This document shows positions 25,324 to 32,435 of a stretch of 48,841 bases of DNA, piece by piece. A program made the translations under genes and the position numbers. Numbering within the stretch: position 1 is the first letter of the stretch; every line of letters begins with the position of its first letter. Origin of the DNA: an uncultured Gemmiger sp. (lineage in GTDB: Bacteria; Bacillota; Clostridia; Oscillospirales; Ruminococcaceae); the NCBI GenBank assembly GCA_944388165.1, contig CALXHS010000109.1, positions 1 through 48,841 of the forward strand. The letters run 5' to 3'. The notes under the pieces are model-generated. The model was not told the origin of the DNA. It did no database searches and was given only the letters and a program-made list of their open reading frames with translations.

Positions 25324-27110
25324 TGGGCGCTGCCCCCTTCCTTATTGCCGGCTCCCGCGCCCGCGGCGGCCAGCTTGGTATCGATCTCGGCGCGCAGGGC
25401 GTCGAAACGGCTGAAATCATCGTTGGGGATGTCGTACTTCATCTTCACCAGGGTGTCGAACAGGCCGGTGGCCATCAGGGTGCTTACCGGCACCTGCTTG
25501 GCGACCAGGGCGCTGCACTTGTCGTACAGATACAGGATGACTTCCATCATCTTCAGCTGCTTTTCCAGGGGCACGAAGGTATCGGTGGCATGGAAGGCGT
25601 TCTGCTGCAGGAACCCGACGCGGATGACACGGGCGATCTCGATGGTCAGCTTCTGGTCATCGGGCAGAACGTCGGAACCGATGAGCTTGACGATCTGCAT
25701 GAGGTTGGTCTCCTGCAGAAGCAGGTCGGCCAGACGGCTGCGGCACTGCATGAAGTCGGTGCCCACATTGTCGTAGTACCATTCGGACAGATCCCCCAGG
25801 TACTCGCTGTAAGAATCGTTCCAGTTGATGGCGGGATAATGGCGGGCGTAGGCCAGGCTCTTGTCCAGGGCCCAGAAGCAGCGGGTGAAGCGCTTTGTGT
25901 TCTGGGTGACCGGTTCGGAGAAGTCGTTGCCCTGGGGGCTGACGGCGCCGATGACCGACACCGAACCCTCTTCCCCGCCCAGGGTCTTGAAGTAACCGGC
26001 ACGTTCATAGAACTCTGCCAGACGGCTGGGCAGGTAGGCGGGATAGCCTTCGTCGGCGGGCATCTCTTCCAGACGGCCGGAGATCTCACGCAGGGCTTCG
26101 GCCCAGCGGGAGGTGGAGTCGGCCATCATGGCGGCGTGGTAGCCCATGTCGCGGTAGTATTCCGCCAGGGTGATGCCGGTGTAGATGGAAGCCTCGCGGG
26201 CGGCCACAGGCATGTTGGAGGTATTGGCGATGAGCACGGTACGGTCCATCAGGCTGTTGCCGGTGCGGGGGTCGGTCAGTTCGCTGAACTCCTGCAGGGC
26301 CTGGGTCATCTCGTTGCCGCGTTCGCCGCAGCCCACGTAGATGATGATGTCGGCGTCGCACCATTTGGCCAGCTGGTGCTGGGTCATGGTCTTGCCGGTG
26401 CCGAAACCGCCGGGGATGGCGGCGGCGCCGCCCTTGGCCAGGGGGAACATGGTGTCGATGACACGCTGCCCGGTGATCAGGGGCTTGGGCGAAGTCATGC
26501 GCGCCGCGGCGGGGCGGGGCGTGCGGATGGGCCATTTCTGGCACAGGGTCAGGGTGATCTCCTTGCCGGATTCATCCTTGACCTTGGCGATGGGTTCTTC
26601 CACAGTATAAGCGCCGTTTTCCGCCGCCCAGGTGACGGTGCAGCGGCTGTACAGCGGCGAAAGCATGCAGCGGTGGGTGATGGCCGGGGTCTCGGGGCAG
26701 GTGGCATAGACCTGGCCCGGTTCCAGGGTATCGCCGGGTTTGACGGTGACGGTCACATCCCATTTGTGTTCGGTATCCAGGGCAGGAGCCTGGGCGCCAC
26801 GGCCGATGAAGCTGCCGCTGGCGGCTTCGATGGCGGGCAGCGGGCGCTGGATACCGTCGTAGATGTTGCGCAGGATGCCGGGGCCCAGGGTGACGGACAG
26901 AGGCGCGCCGGTGGGTTCCACAGGTTCGCCGGGACGCAGGCCGCCGGTCTCCTCATAGACCTGGATGGTGGCGGCATCGGCGTCCAGGCGGATGACTTCG
27001 CCCACCAGACGCTCTTTGCCCACGTGGACCATCTCCATCATCGAAAGCCCGGTGCGGCCCTTGACGGTGACCACCGGTCCGTTGATGCTGTGAAGTTGAT
27101 AGGTTTGCAT
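25320..27110 (-). CDS. ntpA: V-type ATPase subunit A (catalytic)
   Basis: 596 residues, the family length. Walker A is GGFGTGKTMTQHQLAKW near residues 233-249 (most relatives have GPFGSGKT). The catalytic Glu lies in VGCGERGNEMTQ, and the Walker B region is ADSTSRWAEALREIS. An N-terminal beta-barrel and the V-type non-homologous insert (about 110-190) separate it from F-type beta subunits. It hydrolyses ATP to drive ion transport, or makes ATP in reverse. The start at 27110 follows AGGGAAGGATC. Confidence 0.98.
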   Translation of the reverse strand: MQTYQLHSINGPVVTVKGRTGLSMMEMVHVGKERLVGEVIRLDADAATIQVYEETGGLRPGEPVEPTGAPLSVTLGPGILRNIYDGIQRPLPAIEAASGSFIGRGAQAPALDTEHKWDVTVTVKPGDTLEPGQVYATCPETPAITHRCMLSPLYSRCTVTWAAENGAYTVEEPIAKVKDESGKEITLTLCQKWPIRTPRPAAARMTSPKPLITGQRVIDTMFPLAKGGAAAIPGGFGTGKTMTQHQLAKWCDADIIIYVGCGERGNEMTQALQEFSELTDPRTGNSLMDRTVLIANTSNMPVAAREASIYTGITLAEYYRDMGYHAAMMADSTSRWAEALREISGRLEEMPADEGYPAYLPSRLAEFYERAGYFKTLGGEEGSVSVIGAVSPQGNDFSEPVTQNTKRFTRCFWALDKSLAYARHYPAINWNDSYSEYLGDLSEWYYDNVGTDFMQCRSRLADLLLQETNLMQIVKLIGSDVLPDDQKLTIEIARVIRVGFLQQNAFHATDTFVPLEKQLKMMEVILYLYDKCSALVAKQVPVSTLMATGLFDTLVKMKYDIPNDDFSRFDALRAEIDTKLAAAGAGAGNKEGGSAQ

Positions 27111-27134
27111 GGTGATCCTTCCCTCTTTGTAGCC

Positions 27135-27719
27135 TTACAGCGCGATCTCCAGCCCCGCGTTCTCCAGGAACCAGGGGCGCTGGGCCGCCAGACGAGCGGT
27201 GAGCGTGTCGTCGGCAGCCAGGCTGGCCGCCGGGTTTTCGGCACGCAGGCCGCCCAGGGTGTTGCTTTCGTCGGGCTGCAGGGTGCAGCCGGCGGGCAGG
27301 TCGGTGAGCAGCGGCAGGTCGGCCGGGCGGGCATACAGCACGGTGCCTTCGCCCAGGCGCTTGGCCAGGGCGGCGGCGCTGGCACACAGCCAGGGTCCGT
27401 ACTCTGCGGTGCGGGTAAAGTCGGCCAGTTTCTGCTGCGCCTTGGCAAATACGGCGTCGGCCAGTTGGGCACGGCGGGCGGCCAGTTCGCCGCGGGCCTG
27501 GGTGCGGGCAGCGCTCAGGGCACGGTTGGCCTGGGTCTTGGCGCGGGCCGTTTCAAAGGCCACGGTGGATTCCGCGCGGGCAGCCTCCGTCTTTTGGGCT
27601 TCGCTGAGCGCGGCCTCCACTTCGGCGTCGGTCTTTACACGGATCTCGGCGCACTGGCGTTCGCCCTCGGCCCGGATGGACGCGAGGAACTCTTCGGCGC
27701 GGACGTTCAATTCCAGCAT
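27135..27719 (-). CDS. ntpE: V-type ATPase subunit E (peripheral stalk)
   Basis: 194 residues. An N-terminal long helix (about 1-95), rich in Ala, Glu, Arg and Lys, would pair with the G/H subunit as the stator. A C-terminal globular part (about 100-194) contacts the head. The start at 27719 (MLELNVRAEEF) is supported by GGGGGTG 6 nt upstream; the in-frame TTG at 27734 overlaps that site and is unlikely. Recognition rests on gene order and architecture more than on strong motifs. Confidence 0.88.
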   Translation of the reverse strand: MLELNVRAEEFLASIRAEGERQCAEIRVKTDAEVEAALSEAQKTEAARAESTVAFETARAKTQANRALSAARTQARGELAARRAQLADAVFAKAQQKLADFTRTAEYGPWLCASAAALAKRLGEGTVLYARPADLPLLTDLPAGCTLQPDESNTLGGLRAENPAASLAADDTLTARLAAQRPWFLENAGLEIAL

Positions 27720-27787
27720 ATGGTACACCCCCAAAAAACGAATTTGTGTTGTTACGTTCCCGGAACCGCCGGGCCGGGCGAAGCGGA

Positions 27788-28096
27788 TCAGACCTTGATG
27801 CCGATGGCTTCGCGGATGTAGCGGGTGATGCGGTCCTTGCCGGCGGCGGAACCGCCGGTGGAAGGCACCGTGACCAGCAGCGGACCGCCGGCGTTGCCCA
27901 GAACAGGGTCCAGCGCCTCGGTGTAGGCTTCGGCGATCTTCTCGGTGACGAGGATCATGCCGATATCCTTCTGCTGGGCGATGGAGCGCAGCGCGGCACG
28001 GACATCCTCCTCGCTGCGGGCGACGGTCCCCTCGATGCCGGCCAGGCGCAGCCCGTTCATGGCATCGGAGTTATCGCTGATGAGATAGAAGCGCAT
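27788..28096 (-). CDS. ntpG: V-type ATPase subunit F (central stalk)
   Basis: 102 residues with a CheY-like alpha/beta fold. It begins MRFYLISDNSDAMNGLRLAGIEG, the typical start for this subunit (YLISD, then GxRLAGIEG). ILVTEKIAEAY matches the conserved central strand and helix. It binds subunit D at the base of the rotor. It starts 3 nt after the proteolipid stop codon. In the Enterococcus nomenclature this subunit is NtpG. Confidence 0.93.
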   Translation of the reverse strand: MRFYLISDNSDAMNGLRLAGIEGTVARSEEDVRAALRSIAQQKDIGMILVTEKIAEAYTEALDPVLGNAGGPLLVTVPSTGGSAAGKDRITRYIREAIGIKV

Positions 28097-28099
28097 AGT

Positions 28100-28486
28100 T
28101 TACACCAGCTTGCTCAGGATCATGATGGAGATGACCAGGCCATACAGAGCGATGGATTCGCCCAGGGCGACGAAGATCAGGCTCTTACCGAAGGTCTTGG
28201 GGTTTTCGCTGTTGGCGGCGATGGCGGCAGGAGCGCCGGCGGCAACGGCGATACCACCGCCGATGCCGGCCAGGCCGGTGGCCAGGGCAGCGGCGATCAG
28301 GCCGATGCTCAGGCTGGTGTTGTGGTCGTTGGTTTCGGAGACAGCCTCTTCCTCAGCGGTCTGGGTGGTGGAAGTGGTGGCGGCGGTGGTGTCGGTGCCT
28401 TCCGCGCTGGCGGCGAAGCAGCCGAAGCAGACCAGGGCAAAGACGACGAACAGGGAAGCGATCAGTTTGCGAGCGTTGGTTTTCAT
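28100..28486 (-). CDS. ntpK: V-type ATPase proteolipid (c/K subunit), single hairpin with signal peptide
   Basis: 128 residues. The start at 28486 (MKTNARKLIASL) follows AGGAGGG. Residues 1-28 look like a cleavable signal peptide (AASA before the cut). Residues 29-58 are a Thr/Glu-rich segment. The mature part (59-128) is one two-helix hairpin: a Gly/Ala-rich helix 1 (GLAGIGGGIAVAAG) and helix 2 LIFVALGESIALYGLVISIMIL with the ion-binding Glu110. Enterococcus NtpK has about 156 residues and four helices with one essential Glu, so this ring would carry a Glu on every hairpin, as in F-type and many archaeal rings. Glu110 is followed by Ser, but helix 1 has no obvious Gln at the usual sodium site, so H+ or Na+ use is undecided. 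Confidence 0.93.
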   Translation of the reverse strand: MKTNARKLIASLFVVFALVCFGCFAASAEGTDTTAATTSTTQTAEEEAVSETNDHNTSLSIGLIAAALATGLAGIGGGIAVAAGAPAAIAANSENPKTFGKSLIFVALGESIALYGLVISIMILSKLV

Positions 28487-28534
28487 AATAATACCCTCCT
28501 GTGATTGAACGGTTTTGTATGCAAAAGACGGGGT

Positions 28535-28550
28535 CTGCCCCGTGGGGCAG
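28535..28550 (-). other. Hairpin between ntpI and ntpK
   Basis: Palindromic CTGCCCC/GGGGCAG in the only sizeable gap (70 nt) inside the operon. It could stabilise or process the mRNA so that the proteolipid, needed in many copies, is made in excess. A short CTTTT follows, so weak attenuation is also possible. Confidence 0.4.
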
Positions 28551-28556
28551 GCACAG

Positions 28557-30497
28557 TCAGGAAGCATCGCCGGACAGGGTGGAAGCCTTGTCCTTCAGGT
28601 CCAGGGCGCGGAACTTGTGGCCGCCGCCCTGATAGAAGCGGCTGAACATCTCGTAGAATTCCAGACGGATGCCCTGGATGGCGGACAGCAGCGCTTCCAG
28701 CGCGATGACCACCAGGTTGCCCAGCACAACCACCACCGGGTTGGCGGGTTCCCCTGCCAGGGTAAAGACCACCATCATCATGCTGGCGTGGACGATGACA
28801 AAGGCGCCCACACGCAGGAAGGAGATGGTGTTGGACAGATAGCTGAGCACGCTTTCCAGCAGTTCGAAGACATTCTGCATCAGGTAGCCGCCCCAGCCTT
28901 CGGCGGGCATCCAGTCGGGCTCGCCGTTGAACAGCGGGGCCAGCACCCCGGCAAAGAGCAGGGCCGCCAGGCCCAGCACCAGCAGTACGGCGGCCAGAGG
29001 CACCGGCAGGAAGACGGTGGCGCCCATGAAGGCGCTGACCAGGTCCACGCCCGCCACATAGGTGATGACGCCCACCACACCGTTGGTGCCGAAAAGCACA
29101 TCACCGGTGCGGCCCTGCTTGGCCTTGGTGTAGATGTTCATGCCCATGGCGGCCAGCACCAGCACCACGCCGATGTACACCGCAAAGAGCAGGATGCCGT
29201 TGATGGATTCCATCACCGGCACCGGCTTGCCGGGCAGACCCATGGCCAGGTACAGGGGATCGAGGACTTCCTCAAAGCCGAAGACCGAGCCGTAGACAAA
29301 GCCGGCCAAAGTGCTGGCGATGCCGCAGGGGATCATCAGGTGGAACAACGGATTCTTCTTGACCTTCCACATAAACAGGCTGAATGCGGTAAGCACCAGC
29401 CCCTGCCCCACATCCCCGAACATAATGCCGAAAAGTACGGTGAAGGTCACGGCCACAAACGCGGTCACATCCGTCTCGTCATAATTGGGAAGGCCGTACA
29501 TTTCGACAAAGAACTCAAAAGGGCGGAAAAACCAGGAATTGCGCAGCTTGGTGGGCGGTGTATGGTTGCCGGTCTGATCGGGGTCATCCACAGTGATCCG
29601 GACGCTGGGGATGGCCTTGGCCAGCTCGGTGATCTCGGCGATCTGGGACGCGGGCACCCAGCCCACGCAGAAGAAGTGCGCGCCCTTGACGGCGGCGTAC
29701 TGCCGCAGGCTGAACACCGCTGCGTTGTAGCGGGCGCCGTTATAGATCATCTCGGCCTTTTCCTTGTTGGCCTCCCAGACTTCCCGCAGACGGTCGTCGA
29801 TGTTGTCGATGCTCTGCTGCACCACTTCCAGGTTTTCCCGGAAGTGCTCCACGATCTCGTCGGGGCTGCCGGCGGCGCCGGGCACCCGCAGAGGCTCAAA
29901 GAAGAGCATGGAGAAGATACCGTCGGTCTCCTGTGCCTTGCTGCGGGGGGTCAGGTAGACGCCCCAGTACCCGTCGGCGGTCTGGCTGCAGGGCACAAAG
30001 AGGATATAGGGGTCATCGGCGTAACTGCTCATCAGCTTGTTGTAGCCGGACTTGGGCAAAAAGCCGAAGCGCACCTTCACGTGCTTGCAGTTGCCGATAT
30101 CGTCGATGTTGGCCTTGAGGCCGAGGAAGTGGCTGTACTGCTCGATGCCTTCCTCGCAGAGTTTCTGCTGTTCCAGCAGGCTGGCCTTCTCGTCCCGCAG
30201 CGCGTCGATGCGGCGGGTCAGGTCATCCAGGAACTCCCGGGTCTCGGGGTCCGCGGGGGTTTTCACCGGCGGGGTGTCGGGCAATGTCTGCCCGACCTCC
30301 TTGGCCAGCGTTTCCACCCGCTGTACCAGCGGCGTGTAGGGGTCCTCCTCATTCATGGGGGCGTACCCCAGTGAGGCGGACATGTAGTCGGCGGCAGGCT
30401 CCAGCCCGAAACGACCGTCCAGGCAGCAGGCGCCCAAAAATTCGTCCAGGTGGGGCAGGGTGCCCTGCACATGGACCAGCTTCATCCGTTCGACCAA
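28557..30497 (-). CDS. ntpI: V-type ATPase subunit I (membrane stator, a subunit)
   Basis: 646 residues. The N-terminal half (1-about 350) is cytoplasmic, with alpha/beta lobes and two long helices. The C-terminal half has about eight membrane helices, including FGIMFGDVGQGLVLTAFSLFMW and the RVGAFVIVHASMMMVVFTL region, where the Arg (about residue 570) faces the proteolipid Glu. It terminates with IQGIRLEFYEMFSRFYQGGG, the typical family end. The start is TTG at 30497, one nucleotide after the subunit C stop codon and 9 nt after GGAGGGTG; the first ATG, four codons on, lies too far from that site. Confidence 0.95.
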   Translation of the reverse strand: MVERMKLVHVQGTLPHLDEFLGACCLDGRFGLEPAADYMSASLGYAPMNEEDPYTPLVQRVETLAKEVGQTLPDTPPVKTPADPETREFLDDLTRRIDALRDEKASLLEQQKLCEEGIEQYSHFLGLKANIDDIGNCKHVKVRFGFLPKSGYNKLMSSYADDPYILFVPCSQTADGYWGVYLTPRSKAQETDGIFSMLFFEPLRVPGAAGSPDEIVEHFRENLEVVQQSIDNIDDRLREVWEANKEKAEMIYNGARYNAAVFSLRQYAAVKGAHFFCVGWVPASQIAEITELAKAIPSVRITVDDPDQTGNHTPPTKLRNSWFFRPFEFFVEMYGLPNYDETDVTAFVAVTFTVLFGIMFGDVGQGLVLTAFSLFMWKVKKNPLFHLMIPCGIASTLAGFVYGSVFGFEEVLDPLYLAMGLPGKPVPVMESINGILLFAVYIGVVLVLAAMGMNIYTKAKQGRTGDVLFGTNGVVGVITYVAGVDLVSAFMGATVFLPVPLAAVLLVLGLAALLFAGVLAPLFNGEPDWMPAEGWGGYLMQNVFELLESVLSYLSNTISFLRVGAFVIVHASMMMVVFTLAGEPANPVVVVLGNLVVIALEALLSAIQGIRLEFYEMFSRFYQGGGHKFRALDLKDKASTLSGDAS

Positions 30498-30498
30498 A

Positions 30499-31596
30499 TC
30501 AATTCACCCTCCCTTTGTCGTTTTCTGCCTTGCAGCCCACCAGCATGGACAGCAGTTCATCGGCAGGCATTTGATAATGAACACCCTCGATAATATGATC
30601 CAGGTTCAGGACCTCGCACCGGGCCAGGTAGACATAGCACAGCATGACCAGGCTGGGGTCGGTGGAAAAGCGCAGCCATTTTTCGCACCAGTCGTAGCGG
30701 TACATCTGCAGCCCTTCCTTGAGGACGCTGTACTGGTACCGGTGCAGCGCCCGGCCGTAGCGGGTCTTTTCCAGCACGGCATAGAAGGCGTCGATGTCCT
30801 TGGCACCCAGCAGGGCGTTCCATTCGGCGTCGCTCAGGTTGGTGCAGTCCCGCCGGGCCACCGCGTCGATGGCCGCCGGGGGCGCTTTCATGCGGGTAAG
30901 CCGCGCCGCGTTGGAGAGGGCGGCGGCATCGCATTCCAGGGCGATGTAGTCCCGCACCCCGGGTTCCGCCCCGGGGGCGGAGCGGGCGGCCGCTTCCGGT
31001 GCCAGGGAAACCAGCGCTTTGTGGCGCCAGTTTTCCAGGTAGGGCTCGGCGTGTACCAGCAGCTTGGAACCTTCCGGCAGATCCGCCAGAGGGGCCAGCA
31101 TCTTCTGGTAGGGCGTGCCCGCCAAAGCGGCCAGCAGGCTCTTGGCGTCGGTCACCCGGGCCAGGGCGTACAGGTCCACCGAGCAGCGCTGCTGCAAAAA
31201 GTCCGGCAGCTTGTAGAGGTAATCTCCGGGGCGCCCGGCATCCAGGCAGCGCAGGCAGGAGAGGATCTCGTCCACCTCGCAGCTGGTGGTGAAGTAACCG
31301 TAGAGCAGATGCCCGGAAGAAAGCTCGTACCGGCACAGGCTGTCGTACCGGTCAAAGATAGCCTGGCGGAGGAAGGCTTCCAGCTGGGCACGGCGGGCGG
31401 TGGGCGGGTTCACCGTCTTGAGCGCCTCCTCGTACATGGGCAGGGCCTTGAGCTCAGCCGCCAGGGCCGGCATGGTGCGGCAGGCGGCCAGGCGCTTGTA
31501 GTCGGCAGCAGTAAGCCGCCGGCCGTACATGGCCCGGGCCTTGGCCAGGGCTGCGTTGCTGGCCCTGGTCTTCATGGGCAGCGGAATGGGCAGCAT
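30499..31596 (-). CDS. ntpC: V-type ATPase subunit C (AC39/d type, rotor socket)
   Basis: 365 residues, almost entirely helical. This subunit is the funnel that links the D/F stalk to the proteolipid ring. It has NAALAKARAMYGRRLTAADYKRL near the start and YLARCEVLNLDHIIEGVHYQMPADEL near the end, which matches the conserved family C-terminus. Its ATG overlaps the stop of the upstream gene (TGATG), implying coupled translation. Its position directly before ntpI, rather than after ntpE as in the Enterococcus ntp operon, is a rearranged order. Confidence 0.93.
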   Translation of the reverse strand: MLPIPLPMKTRASNAALAKARAMYGRRLTAADYKRLAACRTMPALAAELKALPMYEEALKTVNPPTARRAQLEAFLRQAIFDRYDSLCRYELSSGHLLYGYFTTSCEVDEILSCLRCLDAGRPGDYLYKLPDFLQQRCSVDLYALARVTDAKSLLAALAGTPYQKMLAPLADLPEGSKLLVHAEPYLENWRHKALVSLAPEAAARSAPGAEPGVRDYIALECDAAALSNAARLTRMKAPPAAIDAVARRDCTNLSDAEWNALLGAKDIDAFYAVLEKTRYGRALHRYQYSVLKEGLQMYRYDWCEKWLRFSTDPSLVMLCYVYLARCEVLNLDHIIEGVHYQMPADELLSMLVGCKAENDKGRVN

Positions 31597-31937
31597 CAGG
31601 CCTCACCCCCGGCACCCGTACCGGCCAGAGCCCGGCGGCACAGTTCATCCACCCACTGGTCGATGCAGGCTTCGGCCCGCTGCTCCAGCGCCTGTTCGGC
31701 GGCGGCACGGTTCTTGGCCAGTTCCTCCAGGGCGGCGGTGTTGGCTTCGGACGCCTGCTTGGCGGCGGCTTCGGCCCGGGCCTTGCTGTCGGCGGCAGCC
31801 TGGGCGGCGATCTTGCGTCGCTGCTCATCCAGCCCGGCCAGCCGGGCGGTACGCTCGGCCTGGGCTTCGTCCGCCGCCTTGCGCTGGGCAGCATCCATAT
31901 CCAGGATCGCCTGCATCAATTCGTTCAAATCTTTCAT
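31596..31937 (-). CDS. V-type ATPase subunit G/H-like (peripheral stalk helix)
   Basis: 113 residues, one long charged helix (about 1-90) made of Ala, Glu, Lys, Arg and Gln. It begins MKDLNELMQAILDMDAAQRKAADEAQAE and ends in a short amphipathic piece. It is the first gene of the operon, where the G/H stalk partner of subunit E is usually encoded (NtpF in Enterococcus). The assignment rests on position, size and coiled-coil character because this subunit has little sequence conservation. The start at 31937 follows GAGGTGG; upstream open codons have no site. Confidence 0.8.
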   Translation of the reverse strand: MKDLNELMQAILDMDAAQRKAADEAQAERTARLAGLDEQRRKIAAQAAADSKARAEAAAKQASEANTAALEELAKNRAAAEQALEQRAEACIDQWVDELCRRALAGTGAGGEA

Positions 31938-32200
31938 ACTACCACCTCGAAAAGACGCCTGTGCGGTCTGTCGGCACCGGCAGCGGCCGCAGCCGCACCC
32001 GCCGGGCAAACGCCCCCGGCATACCGCCCGGCAGGCTTCGGAAAGGCTGCCGGGCACGATATGCCGTTGGTTTTTTTGTTACGGTTCCAATAAAGTGGAA
32101 ATGGGGCGGGCCTACACCTTTCGGTGTTAAGCCAGCGCCCCCATTGCCGCTTGGTGAACTTTTCAGCGCACTGCGGACGCCTTCGTTCTTTCCGCGCTCA
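31938..32200 (-). other. Structured 5' leader of the V-ATPase operon
   Basis: About 260 nt between the promoter and the first gene. On the transcript it contains a long stem (about 32101-32145) capped by ACACC/GGTGT with a GAAA-type loop and closed by GGGGCG/CGCCCC pairs. A second strong stem GCCCGGCAG/CTGCCGGGC lies at 32028-32057, and more GC hairpins lie at 31965-32020. I see no T-tract in the transcript direction, so this is not a plain terminator. Function is unknown; a cis-acting RNA is plausible. Confidence 0.5.
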
Positions 32201-32228
32201 ATTATAGCACTCTGCCTAAAGATTGCAA
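32201..32228 (-). promoter_or_regulatory. Strong promoter of the V-ATPase operon
   Basis: Minus-strand -35 TTGCAA (32223-32228), 16 nt, perfect -10 TATAAT (32201-32206) preceded by TGC (extended). The AT-rich DNA from 32229 to 32320 upstream could act as an UP element. No gene lies in 32229-32435. Confidence 0.85.
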
Positions 32229-32320
32229 CCCCTTTTTGTGCAAGTCGTGAAACTGAACAAAAAAATGCTATTTTCCAGATTTTCTGTTACGAAAAGTTAA
32301 ACATCTGTTCATTTCACTTC

Positions 32321-32358
32321 AAAAAAGAAACCCCGGTCCCAAAGGGGCCGAGGTTTCG
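32321..32358 (-). terminator. Terminator after pulA
   Basis: AAACC-CGG-CCC stem (32328-32340 with 32344-32356) with a TTT loop, followed on the minus strand by CTTTTTTG. Confidence 0.85.
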
Positions 32359-32435
32359 CAAGGTGATAAAAAGACCTGCTTACCGTTATAAAGTTCCGGC
32401 AGGGGGAAACCTTTCCTCCCTCCCCTGCCCCGGGT

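Noticed and set aside
23878..27821. Long plus-strand open frames opposite the V-ATPase A and B genes.
   Set aside because: Same cause: stop codons are rare on the opposite strand of GC-rich genes. The His/Gly/Ala-rich translations have no recognisable motifs.
23240..31937. F-type ATP synthase.
   Set aside because: Subunit A carries the V-type non-homologous insert, and subunits C, D, E, F and I are V/A-type specific.
32201..32228. CIRCE element at the V-ATPase promoter (TAGCACTC is present).
   Set aside because: Only one half-site matches; the sequence 9 nt away does not form the second arm.
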